Shown piece by piece: positions 11,978-24,454 of a DNA stretch of 64,000 nucleotides (positions within the stretch are counted from its first letter, which is position 1; the number at the start of each line of letters is the position of its first letter). The position numbers and the translations under genes were made by a program. Below the pieces are notes generated by a model that saw nothing but the letters and a program-made list of their open reading frames with translations, was not told the DNA's origin and did no database searches. The stretch is taken from the NCBI RefSeq assembly GCF_031755915.1, contig NC_083379.1, positions 27,404,001 to 27,468,000 of the forward strand, written 5' to 3'. The stretch is from Ziziphus jujuba. Its lineage: Eukaryota > Streptophyta > Magnoliopsida > Rosales > Rhamnaceae.

Positions 11978-14900
11978 GACTTATATGTATTGATACAGGA
12001 AAAATTGGTTAAAATAGTGTTAGGCGACGCATTATTTAAGCAATGCGTCGCCAAATACATGAACAGGCGATGCATTCTTCAACAAATGCATCGCCTGCTC
12101 TTTTTTTTTTTTTAATTTTTTTCTTTGAACATTAAAAAATAAATAAAATCAAATTAGGCCCATAACAAGAATTGAACCAGGACCTCCTACACTATCAAGA
12201 AACGACCATACCACCAGGCCAAATGACTTATATGTATTGATACAGGAAAAATTGGTTAATATAGTGTTAGGCGATGCATTATCTAAACAAAGCGTCGCCA
12301 AGTACATAAAAAGGCGACACATTCTTCAACAAATGCGTCGCTTGTTCGTTTTTTTTTTTTCAATTTTTTTAAACATTTAAAAATCAATAAAATCAAAATA
12401 GGGCCATAACAAGAATTGAATACAAGACCTCTTACACTCTTAAGAAATCACAACACCACCAGGCCAAATGACTTATATGTATTGATGCAGGAAAAATTGG
12501 TTAATATAGTGTTAGGCGATGCATTATTTAAACAATGCATCACGAAATACATGAACAGGCGACGAATTAACAAAAAATGCATCGCCTGTTCTTTTTTTTT
12601 CAATTTTTTTTAAACATTTAAAAAAAATAAAATCAAAATAGAGCCATAACAAGAATTAAACCCAGGACTTCTTACACTCTCAAGAAATCACCACACCACC
12701 AGGCCAAATGACTTATATGTACTGATACAGGAAAATTTGGTTAATATAGTGTTAGGCGACGCATTATTTAAGCAATTCGTCGCCAACCACATGGACACGC
12801 AACACATTCTCTTTTTTCTTCTTCTTTTTTTTTTGTTTAAACATTTAAAAAAAAGAAAAGAAAATCAAAATATGGCCATAACAAGAATTGAACCTAGGAC
12901 CACCTACACTATCAAGAAATCACCACACCATCAGGCCAAATAACTTATATGTACTAATACAACAAAAATTGGTTAATATAGTGTTAGCCGACGCATTATT
13001 TAAACAATGCATCGCCAAATACATGAACAGGCGACGCATTCTTCAACAAATGCGTCGGGTGTTCTTTTTTTTTGCCAATTTTTTTTAAACATTTAAAAAA
13101 AATTAAAATCAAAATAGGACCACAACAAGATTTGAACCCAGGACCTCCTACATTCTTAAGAAATCATCATACCACCAAGCCAAATGACTTATATGTACTT
13201 ACACTGCAAAACTTGGTTAATATAGTGTTAGACGACGCATTATTTAAACAATGCGTCACCAAATACATGAACAGGCGGCGCATTCTTCAACAAATGCATC
13301 CCCTGTTCTTTTTCTTTTCAATTTTTTTGTTTAAACATTTAAAAAAAAATCAAAATAAGGCCATAACAAGAACTGAACCTAGGACCACCTACACTATCAA
13401 GAAATCACCACACCACCAGGCCAAATAACTTATATGTACTAATATAACAAAAATTGGTTAATATAGTGTTAGGCGACGCATTATTTAAACAATGCGTCAT
13501 CAAATACATGAACAGGCGACGCATTCTTCAACAAATGCTTTGTGCGTTCTTTTTGTTTTTTCAATTTATTTTTTAAACATTTCAAAAAAAATAAAATTAA
13601 AATAGGACCACAACAAGAATTGAACCCAAGACCTCCTACACTCTCAAGAAATCACCGTACCACCAGGCCAAATGACTTATATGTACTTATATTGAAAAAA
13701 TTGATTAATATAGTGTTAGGCGACGCATCATTTAAACAATTGTCGCCAAATCATGAACAGGCGATGCACTCTTCAACAGGTGCATCACCTATTCTTTTTT
13801 TTTTTCAATTTTTTTTTAAACATTTGAAAAAAAATAAAATTAAAAAAATAAAATTAAAATAGGACCACAACTAGAATTGAACCAGGACCTCCTACACTCT
13901 TAAGAAATCATCATACCACCAGGCCAAATGACTTATATGTACTTCTACTGCAAAACTTGGTTAATATAGTGTTAGGTGACGCATTATTTAAACAATGCGT
14001 CACCAAATACATGAACAGGCGGCGCATTCTTCAACAAATGCATCGCCTGTTATTTTTCTTTTCAATTTTTTTGTTTAAACATTTAAAAAAAAAATCAAAA
14101 TAAGGCCATAACAAGAATTGAATCTAGGACCACCTACACTATTAAGAAATCACCACACCACCAGGCCAAATAACTTATATGTACTGATACAACAAAAATT
14201 GGTTAATATAGTGTTAGGCGACGGATTATTTAAACAATTCGTCATTAAATACATGAACAGGCGACGCATTCTTCAACAAATGCTTCGCGTGTTCTTTTTT
14301 TTTTTTCAATTTATTTTCTAAACATTTCAAAAAAAATAAGACCTCCTACACTCTCAATAAATCACTATACCGCCAGGCCAAATGACTTATTTGTACTTAT
14401 ACTGAAAAAATTGATTAATATAGTGTTAGGCGACGCATTATTTAAACAGTTGTCGCCAAATCATGAACAGGCGATACACTCTTCAACAGGTGCGTCGCTT
14501 GTTCTTTTTTTTTTCCATTTTTTTATTTAAACATTTAAAATTATTTACACAATTATCGCCAAATCATGAACAGGCGATGCACTCTTCAACAGGTGCGTCG
14601 CCTATTTTTTTTTTTTCAATTTTTTTATTTAAACATTTAAAAAAAATAAAATCAAGATAGGGCCATAATAAGAATTGAACCCAGAACCACCTACACTCTC
14701 AAAAAATCACCACACCATCGAGCCAAATGACTTATATGTACTGATACAGCAAAAACTGGTTAATATAGTGTTAGGCGATGCATTATTTAAACAATGCGCC
14801 GCCAAATACATGAACAGGCGACGCATTCGTTGAAAAATGCGTCGCCTGTTAATTTTTTTTTTTCAATTTTTTTTTAAACATTTAAAAAAAAAATCAAAAT

Positions 14901-17460
14901 AGGACCACATCAAGAATTGAACCCAAGATCTCCTATACTCTCAAGAGATCGCCATATCACCAGGCCAAATGACTTATATGTGCTTATACTGCAAAAATTG
15001 GTTAATATAGTGTTAGGCAACGCATTATTTAAACAATGTGTCGCCAAATACATGAACAGGTGACGCATTCTTTAACAAATGTGTCGCCTGTTTTTTTTTT
15101 TTCAATTTTGTTTTCAAACATTTAAAAAAAAATGAAAATAGGACCATTAAAAGAATTGAACCCAGGACCTTCTACACTCTCAGGAAATCACCACACCACC
15201 AGGCCAAATCACTTATATATGCTTATACAGCAAAAATTGGTTGACATATTGTTAGGCAACACATTATTTAAACAATGCTTCACCAAGTACATGAGCAGGC
15301 GACGCATTCTTCAACAAATGCATCGCCTGTTCTTTTTTTTTTTCAATTTTTTCGTTTAAACATTAAAAAATAAATAAAATCAAAATAGGACCATAACAAG
15401 AATTGAATCCAGAATCTCCTACACTATCAAGAAACCACCATACCACCAAGCCAAATGACTTATATGTATTGAGACATGAAAAGTTGGTTAATATAGTGTT
15501 AGGCGACGCATTTTTTAAACAATGCGTCGCCAAGTACATAAAAAGGCGACGCATTCTTTAACAAATACGTCGCTTGTTCGTTTTTTTTTTCAATTTTTTT
15601 AAACATTTAAAAGTAAATAAAATAAAAATAGGGCCATAACAAGAATTGAACCCAGGACCACCTACACTATCATGAAATCACCACACCACCAGGCCAAATG
15701 ACTTATATGTATTGATACAGGAGACATTGGTTAATATAGTGTTGGGCGATGCATTATTTAAACAATGCGTCGCCAAATACATGAACAGGCGACGCATTCA
15801 TCAACAAATGCCTCACCTGTTCTTCTTTTTTTTTTTCGATTTTTTTTAAACATTAAAAAAAAAAAAATCAAAGTAAGGCCATAGAAAGAATTGAACCCAG
15901 GACTTCCAACACTCTCAAGAAATCACCACACCGCCATGCCAAATGCTTATATGTACTTATATTGCAAAATTTGGTTAATACACTGTTAGGCGATGCATTA
16001 TTTAAACAATACGTCGCCAAATACATGAACAAATACATGAACAAGCAACGCATTCTTCAACAAATGCGTGGCCTGTTCTTTTTTTTTTTCAATTTTTTTG
16101 CTTAAAAATTAAAAAATAAAATAAAATCAAAATAGGGCCATAACAAAAATTGAACCCAGGACTTCCTACACTCTCAAGAAATCACCACACCACCAGGCCA
16201 AATAACTTATATGTACTGATACAACAAAAATTGGTTAATATAGTTTTAGGCAAGGCATTATTTAAACAATGCGTCGGCAAATGCATCGCCTGTTCTTTTT
16301 TTTTTTTCAATTTTTTTGTTTAAACATTTAAAAATAAATAAAATCAAAATAGGGCCATAACAAGAATTGAACTCAGAACCTCCTACAGTCTCAAGAAATC
16401 ACCCCACCATCAAGCCAAATGACTTGTACGTTCTGATACAGCAAAAACTGGTTTATATAGTGTTAGGCGATGCATTATTTAAACAATGCGTCGCCAAATA
16501 TATGAACAGGCGACGCATTCTTCAACAAATGCGCTGCCTGTTCTTTTTTTTTTCAATTTTTTTAAACATTTAAAAAAAATAAAATCAAAATAGGACCATA
16601 ATAAGAATTGAACCCAGGACCTCCTACACTCTCAAGAAATCACCACATCATCACGCCAAATGACTTATATGTACTGATACAGCAAAAAATGGTTAATATA
16701 GTGTTAGGTGATGCATTATTTAAGCAATGCGTCACCAAATACATGAACAGGCGACGCATTCTTCAACAAATGCGCTGCCTGTTCTTTTTTTTTTTCAATT
16801 TTTTTTTAAACATTTAAAAAAATAAAATCAAAATAGGACCACAACAAGAATTGAACCCAAGACCTCCTACACTCTCAAGAAATCACCATACCACCAGGCT
16901 AAATGACTTATATGTACTTATACTGCAAAAATTGGTTAATATAGTGCTAGGCGACACATTATTTAAACAACGCGTCACCAAATACATGAATAGGCGACGC
17001 ATTCTTCGACAAATACGTCGCCTGTTCTTTTTTTTTTTTTTTCAATTTTTTTGTTTAAAAATTTAAAAAAAAAATCAAAAAAGGGCCATAACAAGAATTG
17101 AGCCTAGGACTTGCTATACTATCAAAAAATCACCACACCACCAGGCCAAGTGAATTGTATGTACTAATACATCAAAACTAGCTAATATAGTGTTAGGCGA
17201 CGCATTATTTTAATAATAGGTCACCAAATAGATGAACAGGCGATGCATTCTGCGACAAATGCATCCCCTTTTTTTTTTCAATTTTTTTGTTTAAATATTT
17301 TAAAAAAAATCAAAATAGGTTCATAACATGAACTGAACCTAGGACCTCCTATACTCTCAAGAAATCACCACACCATCAGGCTAAATCACTTGGATGTGAT
17401 AATACAATAAGAACTAGCTAGTATAGTTTTCGGTGACACAGTCTTTTAAGAAAGAGTCTC
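11978..17460. repeat. ~244-bp tandem array, right block
   Basis: About 22 further copies of the same unit, continuous with the left block before the hAT insertion. Units run head to tail at 240-250 bp, some shortened (around 14335-14640 and 16246-16300). The last copies, from 17095, are increasingly degraded. The numerous 60-118-codon frames are repeat translations. On the minus strand every unit carries tRNA-like A-box and B-box sequences. Confidence 0.93.
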
Positions 17461-18759
17461 TAAATAGACTAAAAAGCGACGCATTTGTAAACAACTACGT
17501 CGCCGTGTCACGCAACCAATTTTTAACTTTTTTTTCAATTTGAAAGTTAGTTTTAGTAATTTTTTAGTTTTGTAAATATGCTTTCTTTTTTTTTTTTTAA
17601 TTTGTAGATGACCCATCAACAAAACTAATTAAAGATTAAAAAAATAAAATGTAATAGGCGATGTGTTTTAATGGAATTGCGTCACCTATTCCTTCAATTA
17701 TTTTTTATTTTCTATTTTTTAAGAAAAGCAATTTAATAGACTTTCAATTTTTAAAAACAAGTAAACTATCAATGACCACAAACACATGAAAGTTAAGCTC
17801 ATTTAACATACTTATCTAGATAAATTGGTCAATAAATGCTTGTTGAATTAGAATTCTATATTTGGTACCCTATCTCAAATTAGGTCTTGAGATATTTTGT
17901 GTCTCGTCTATACACATATATGTATAATTGAGAAAAGCATTGACAAAACTATTTTCTATTTTTGGATCAATGGAATTTATGTTCGTTGGATTGCTACATG
18001 GATATATTTGTAGATGAACAATTAAAAAATTATTTAAAGATTATAAAGAAAATATAAAAAAATGAAATAGGCGACGCTTTTCGACCATAATACGTCGCTT
18101 GATCCCAAAATTAAAGAACAGGCAATCCTTCTTGAAGAGAATACGTCGCCTATTCTCTCAATTAACAAAAACAAAAATTTTCAAAGACATGCAAATTTTA
18201 TAAAGAATAAAGGTGTACTTGAAAACAGAAAAATAAACAGTAATCTTCGATATTTTGCTTCGCATTTTTAAGAAATATTTTCAGTTTTTATTTGTAGTTG
18301 AAAAATAAAAAAATTAATCAAAGAAAAAAAATGCAATTGGGAGAAAAGGCGTGTTCTTGCCATTTTTTGAAAATTTTTGACGCGTTTTAAAATTTTTACG
18401 CGCTCCTTTGAATCCATTTTTTCTTTTTTAAAACTACATCAAGTACACTACCTAATCGATATTAGATTCGGAAGCAATCTAAGAGAGACTTGAAGAGTGA
18501 GATATTTTGGGTTTCATTTTTCATTTGCCTATGTTGTCGTTGGCCGAGAAGCTGGATTTCTCTTTGTCGCCCTCGTGATTTTTTGGTTTTCTTCTTTCTT
18601 TGTCTCCATCGTTTAGGTGAGTTTCTTTTTTCTTGACATGAGGTGGGTTTTTTTTTTTTTTTTTTTTTCATTTTAACTGCAGCTTAGGTTCATTGGGTTT
18701 TATTAATCTTGCTTTTGTAGAAATTATGTTTGTGATATTGCTTGACATTATTTTGCTAA
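17461..18759. other. CACTA interior, mostly non-coding
   Basis: AT-rich DNA with scattered GCGACGC/ACGTCGC words (17478, 18070, 18140) linking the two arrays. I find no gene. A short lysine-rich minus-strand frame at 18462-18671 is a homopolymer artefact. Confidence 0.6.
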
Positions 18760-19002
18760 GTTCAACAAGTATTTTATGTTGAAGATCAACTTGAATCAAG
18801 ATGGTCTATTGTTTTAACTTCACCACAACATCGTATTTTTGTTGAAGAAGATGTTCTTGGAGATACAAAGATGGCTCACAATCCATTTGTCATATAGTTG
18901 CCAAGTATCGATGAAAATGATAATGAGGATGAATGTGAGAGTGACTATGTTTGTAATGACTGTGAGGGGAGAAATGTACCTCGTCAAATCTTAAGAACAA
19001 TG
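18760..19002 (+). pseudogene. CACTA transposase-region fragment (DUF4216-like C-terminus)
   Basis: The frame reads VQQVFYVEDQLESRWSIVLT, then an acidic tail (LPSIDENDNEDECESD), and ends at a good donor ATG|GTAATATT. The VFYVED...WSIVL pattern is typical of the DUF4216 region that follows the transposase domain in plant CACTA proteins. There is one internal TAG after FVI, and a stop directly upstream. It is the only coding remnant of the 1358-19842 element and shows that its main gene has been deleted. Confidence 0.65.
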
Positions 19003-19399
19003 GTAATATTCTTTAAATTTTCATTTACTAAATTACAAATTTAATAATGATTAATATTTTATTTATTTTGCATAAGTGCTAATAACTATTTTAATGTTTC
19101 CATATGCAGTATGAGGATGTAATATCGTTAACAAGAGGATGTCAACTTCCATCTCAATGAATATGCATTCATGGAAGTTTAATTAATATTAAATTTGTTA
19201 TGAAAAATACAATAGCTTACAAATTATGTAAAAATATGTCAATGAGATGATAATTAATTTATTTGATAATTAATTTGTTATGACAAAATATTTATTTAAT
19301 TTGGATGAAGCTAGTTTTCGTTTTTTTGTATTTTAATTATTTTTATATTTTTACTATTTTAATCACTTTTCACAAAATTTAAAAAAATAAAAAAAAAAA

Positions 19400-19815
19400 G
19401 GAAGGGGCGACGCATTAACAAATAATGTGTCACTAAAAGTGTCGATGCGTCGTTAAATAGGTGACTCTATTAATGCGTCGCTAAATAGGCCAACTAATGC
19501 ATCGCTAAATAGTCACCTCTATTAATGCATCGGTAAATAGGCGACTCTATTAATGCGTCGCTAAATACTCACTTTATTAATGCGTCGCTAAATAGGCGAC
19601 TCTACTAATGCGCCACTAAATAGTCAACTCTATTAATGCGTCGCTATATAGGCGACTCTATTAATGCGTTGCTAAAAGTAAATATGCGTCGCTAAAAACT
19701 GAAAGATAGACGACTCTCATAATACGTCGCTTGTTGTCTTATAGATTTAGCAACAGGACATTAGGTGACACCGTGCAATACGTCATTATTTATTTTATGC
19801 GACGCATTTATTGCG
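19400..19815. repeat. CACTA right subterminal array, ~33-bp unit
   Basis: About ten degenerate units of the form aataggcgactctattaatgcgtcgct, ending in ttattgcgtcgtttattaacgcg just inside the terminus. The unit differs in length and layout from the left ~244-bp unit but shares GCGAC/GTCGC words and the AATGCGTCGC core. Confidence 0.85.
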
Positions 19816-20281
19816 TCGTTTATTAACGCGATTCTAGTAGTGATGGAATTGAATAACTTTTTTATTAGTTGTTTGAGCACACCTTGCATTGATTAACAAT
19901 GTCACTACAAGAAATTCACCTTTTACCGACAAATCAATATTGTCGGCAAAACATAAAATTTGTGAGTAAATGTTTTACTAGCGAAAATAAATTCTTCAGT
20001 CATTTTGTCACTTATGCCTCATCTGCAATTATATTTATTGAAATTTTTTTAATTTTTTGGGGCTAAAACTTTTGGAGACAAAAGTTTAGTTTTCTTGCCA
20101 AAAACTATTCCCAACGAATCTAAAATTGTCTGTAAAAGCTTTTAACGACAAAATTATTTTGTCGGCAATAACTAATTTGCCGTCAAATCTAATTCATTGG
20201 CAATGGTAGTTTTAGCGACGTAAAAATTTAGTCGGCAATAATTAATTTGCCGCACTATATGTTGGATAAATCTGCATTTTG

Positions 20282-20775
20282 TTTAAGTGGTTTGACACAA
20301 ATCCCAAAACAAAAAGTGGGTGCAAATGGATTTTCACTTACCGAACATTAATATTTGTCATCAATGGTATGCTGCTGATCCTTATATTTTGGTAAGTCAA
20401 GCTCAGCAGGTTTTCTACATTGATGATCCTAAATTAGGGATCAATTGGAAAGTTGTACAAAATGCACACCATTAAAATTTGTGGGATATTTTGGAGAAGA
20501 TAGAGGAGGATGATGAAGTTGAAATATCATCATTGGATGCATATCAAAAGGATGAGTCATCAAATGTTGTATGGAGGGTTGATGATGAGTTAAATGAGCT
20601 GCATCTTCAACAAGTTGATGTTGAACCATACATAGTTGAATATGTTGAACCTAATTTTACAACATTCAATGATGATAACTTTATAGATGATGGAAATGAG
20701 AATGAGATGAGTGGTGATAATTGTGTATCTGACAATGAAGATTATGTACTAATGAATGAAGACGATAATGTTTAA
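20282..20775 (+). pseudogene. CACTA protein C-terminal region (DUF4216-like), frameshifted
   Basis: The first frame reads KWFDTNPKTKSG. After a frameshift near 20345 a second frame reads HQWYAADPYILVSQAQQVFY, then IDDPKLGINWKVVQNAHH to a stop. From 20479 a 98-codon acidic frame (NLWDILEKIEEDDE...) continues to 20775. The WFDT / WYAADPYILxxQAQQVFYxDDP / WKVVQ order is diagnostic for the DUF4216 part of plant CACTA proteins. At least one frameshift and one stop make it non-functional. Confidence 0.78.
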
Positions 20776-20962
20776 TTAATAAAATCACTTTAAAATGCAT
20801 TCCGTGAAAATATTGAATTATTATATATATTCGTTTTCTATTTTTTAGTGATGGAATATATTTGTGATGTATATTGATAAATTAAAATTCATTCATTGAA
20901 ATATTGAATGAAATATTTATCTATTATTGTATTAATATGTTAACGTACATATATTAAATTAG

Positions 20963-21277
20963 ATGCATAAGGCAATACGTGGTCATTCTCGACTTGCTGC
21001 CCATGACCGTTGCTCTGGCCGTGGCCATGGTCATGATCATGGTTGTAGCAATTCCGCGGATATTACTGCAGAGCTTTCGACTCCGATCATTCCAACACCA
21101 ACCTTACGAGATTTGGGCTTATTGATTTCATCCCCTCCATCTGCTCTTGTGCCATTCGCTCTACCTTATCCATCTGTTACTCCTGCTCCATCCACTCCAT
21201 CTGTTTCATCCATTACATCTCCTAGTATTCATGATAGCACAAGTACTCTATATTATATATTCAGTAATTGTTTCTAA
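20963..21277 (+). pseudogene. CACTA second-gene N-terminal exon, His/Gly then Pro/Ser-rich
   Basis: A 104-codon frame with a basic His/Gly start (HKAIRGHSRLAAHDRC) and a low-complexity Pro/Ser/Thr region (about residues 40-95). It lies where CACTA elements place the TNPA-like second gene, 190 bp after the DUF4216 frame. A donor-like GTAATTG at 21260 suggests splicing to the downstream conserved exon. The assignment rests mainly on position and composition. Confidence 0.45.
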
Positions 21278-21289
21278 TTAGTTCTTTCT

Positions 21290-24200
21290 CAATTTGTTTC
21301 AACTTTTTCCATATTTATTGGAAAAAGAAAAGCTAGTAATTATCTATACTACAAACTTGACCATTAAACTCTATAACTTTGATAAACAGCAGTAAAATTA
21401 TTACTGCCTATTCAGAGAAATGAATAGAAAAAATAAAAATAAAAAAGAAAAGAAACTCATAAGCCATTGAGAATTAGTTGTTAAGTGACAGAAAATTGTG
21501 TCAGTTGGGAAAGTGAACTCTAGGCTTTGCCATTCTACTAAGGTTTTGACAGCAAGGATGAAACTACAGTATCATTTGGGAGCTATCCAATTAGCCATGA
21601 TAGCATTAAGTTTACGAAACACCCTTTTTTAAAGTGAGGCAGAGAGGACAAGGCATGAAAAATTGCACCGTCACTATCCATTTTGGCGTATAATTAATTG
21701 TTAGAAGCACTACAAACTCAACATTAGTAGAAGTAGAACTAATCTTAATATGTATGTCACACCCCAAGTCTAAATACTTAGAATGAGATCAAAGTCATAC
21801 TTAAAAACTCAATAAAACTTATAATGCGGAACATAAAAACTCTCCAAACATTATTAACAAATAATATCTAAAATATCTCCCAAAACAAATGAAAAAAAAA
21901 ACTCCAACACCCAAAAGGTGCCAAATCTAGCTACCTTGAAACTATGGTGTATCTAACACTATAACAATAAATAATGAGTATAAAACACCGCAAGCTATTG
22001 GTTTTTCATATTCATATACAAATACTTAAAATAATAATGAATAAATATTAAAAAATAATCTTTAACAATGTAAACATAATTTTGCATATAAACTTTAATT
22101 TTTAATTATGTAGGACTTGGCATAACATAATATTAGCTGTCGATAATTCGTATAAACTCGAGTGTGAGGATGTAACAAGTGGGAAAATAAAAATTTTAAA
22201 AACAAGCACTCATGCCCAAAGATATAAGTTATACCCCTATTGTGATCATCAATAGGTCCTTGCACATGACATAATACGTCTAAACTGAAGGTAAAAGGCC
22301 ATAAATCACTAGATAAAAACCTTTACATTATTCATCTCAACATCCGAAAACATATCATAACATATCACGTAAATGCCTATTAAGTACCAATAACCAGAGC
22401 ATAAATACATATATCAATAATCCAACAATTTATTTGTACAATACATATATATATTTCATAAAAACGTAAAGTTATAGAAAACATAAATAAAACAATACAT
22501 ATCATAATTACATATTTGCTATGGTTTCAGTAAAAAGTCTAGTAACCTACTTTGATCAGCAAAGTCCACAAAATATAAACAACCTATGAATAATACTAAT
22601 AATCTCTCATAAGTATAAAGCACAACTATCATATACCATAATTATCTTACGTAGAAATCCTAAAATCAAGCTCTTAAATCCAAACTAAATGAATAAGAGT
22701 TGATATCATAAGATCATCATAGCTTAATCTTCAAATCTTAAAATCATAAGCCTAGAACAAGATTAAATCACCGAAAGCCGAATAAAAACCTATTAATCCT
22801 TAAACAGTCTCTAAACAAGAAATTAATTTTTTATTCAAACAACATCATTTAACTCTAAAAAATTATGAGGCTATTGTGCTCATGCATGAATAACTGTGAT
22901 TAAAACAATTTCATAAAATAATAATGAAAAACTATTCAAAACTCATTGAAAATTTAACAAAGAAATACTAAAACTATTAGATTTTCAGAAACCTTCATTC
23001 GATCTTTAATTTGTTTCTCTTTCATGAAATTTTGTATTCATTTGAAATTTTACAGATTAAAACTAGACACCTATATATACTTCTATAAAATTTAAAAGCC
23101 AAACAAAGGTCGAAAATATGGTCAAATTAAATTTAGAAAATAATTGACAGAAACTGAATATTAGCATTTCACAGGGAGTTTGGTCTACATAAAAATTCAT
23201 TAAAAATAAAATACAAGTCCAAAAACAGCACAATTTTAAGAATTTAAATATATATAGTGATAATGCTATATAAAAATTATTTATGAAAAAGAAAATTGAA
23301 AAATATTTTAAATTGAATTTTATTCTTTGTTAAACAGACCAGAAATAAATTTAGAGCTGGGTATAGGTAACTAGAAAATCACCACGGCCAAAATATAAAT
23401 AATTTGAACCTAAATTTTTATAGTAATATTAGACATATAGAGGATAATTTATACAAATTTTCAGATAAACTATACTGCAGTCGCATCGAAAAACCAGATA
23501 GAATGTATAAATTCAAAATTTTGTAATAAATTGAAAACAGATCCAAATTAACCCAAATAAATTTATAATGATTCATAAACATGCCTATTTTCATCTATAA
23601 AACGTTTAGTGCCAAAATAAACTGTTAACTATTTTAAATAAATTTGAACGATCACCATTTACATATCCCCATATAAATTCCAGATTAGGATTTCAACAAT
23701 AACTCTTCAATTCAACCTTAATCATTACTTCTACAACTGCAAAACAACTCAAATAAATATCATATAGCATAAAAAGATAAGAAAAACCAACCTTGACTAA
23801 CTTTAAAGATTTAGGATCTTCCTTCCTATGCTCCAAAACTTGTTAAGAATTCAAAAATCTCCAAAGATACTAGATCTTTAACAATCTGATATCCTAAATT
23901 AAGATCGGGAGCCCTTCATATTAACCCTAATAGCATTTAGGACTAGAAAAAAAGAAAAAACTGAGGAAGACTTACCCGATACCCTAGCCTTGTAAAGTTG
24001 AAAACAATAATAATAAAAAAAAATAAAGTATTTTTTTCCTTCCTTTTTATAAAATAAAAAATAGAGTAAATACCCTTTTGTTTTTTCTCTTTCAATTTCC
24101 TAATAAAATTGAAATATACTTATAACCAAACTACTAGATAAAACCTCTTTTTTCTTTTTTTAAATAAATGAAATAATAGTTATAAAACTTTAAAAAGACA

Positions 24201-24290
24201 AAAATATTATATATATATATATATATGTGTATATATAATATACCATATATTACAATGTATATGCCATCAAAAGCTGAAAGACGTATTTAC
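21290..24290. other. AT-rich region without recognisable genes
   Basis: No coding frame of interest on either strand. The phrase tgtcacaccccaagtc near 21767 resembles the start of several plant repeat families, but I could not find a partner terminus. A (TA)n tract lies at 24204-24229. It is probably old inserted DNA within the second CACTA element. Confidence 0.4.
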
Positions 24291-24295
24291 TTGCA

Positions 24296-24454
24296 GTTGA
24301 GTCTTGGTTTCGTGCCCCACCTACAAATGTTTGGGGTGTACCACAGTTTATGGGGCTGAAGGATCTGAATGAGTTTATTGTTAATGATACATTAATAAGT
24401 GAAATTCAGGTCCTTAAGCTCTCAGTGATGAAGGTTACCCAAGGAAATAATTAA
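24296..24454 (+). pseudogene. MATH/TRAF-domain exon fragment
   Basis: After an acceptor-like ACTTGCAG at 24289-24296 a 52-codon frame reads VESWFRAPPTNVWGVPQFMG, then LKDLNEFIVNDTLISEIQV, and stops at 24452. The pattern W-x-F-(M)-x-L-x-D-L-x-x-F-(I/L)-V-N-D-T-x-x-x-E-x-x-V is the C-terminal half of a MATH domain, found in plant ubiquitin protease and TRAF-like families. No other exon is nearby, so it is an isolated fragment stranded among transposons. Confidence 0.65.

Larger units (their letters stand above)
1358..19842. mobile_element. CACTA (DTC) transposon remnant with expanded subterminal arrays
   Basis: The left end reads CACTACGCGAAAA at 1358 and the right end reads TTCTAGTAGTG, ending at 19842, which inverts to CACTACTAGAA. 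Flanking trinucleotides are acg and atg, an imperfect match to the 3-bp duplication usual for this superfamily. Both ends are packed with repeats built on GCGACGCA/TGCGTCGC, as expected of TNPA-type subterminal binding sites. No TNP2 transposase frame is left; only a piece related to the C-terminal DUF4216 region survives near the right end (18760-19002). About 7 kb of its length is a later hAT insertion. It is probably a non-autonomous derivative. The exact left end is the less certain one. Confidence 0.72.

Noticed and set aside
12416..17066. Plus- and minus-strand frames in the right array, up to 118 codons
   Set aside because: Same repeat translation as in the left array.
18462..18671. 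Lys-rich minus-strand frame
   Set aside because: Product of an A/T homopolymer and low-complexity sequence.
19400..19815. CRISPR-like look of regularly spaced short repeats
   Set aside because: The genome is plant, spacers are not unique, and units are degenerate and tied to a CACTA terminus.
21767..24350. A discrete LTR or DNA element starting tgtcacacccc
   Set aside because: No partner terminus, TSD, PBS or coding sequence could be found.
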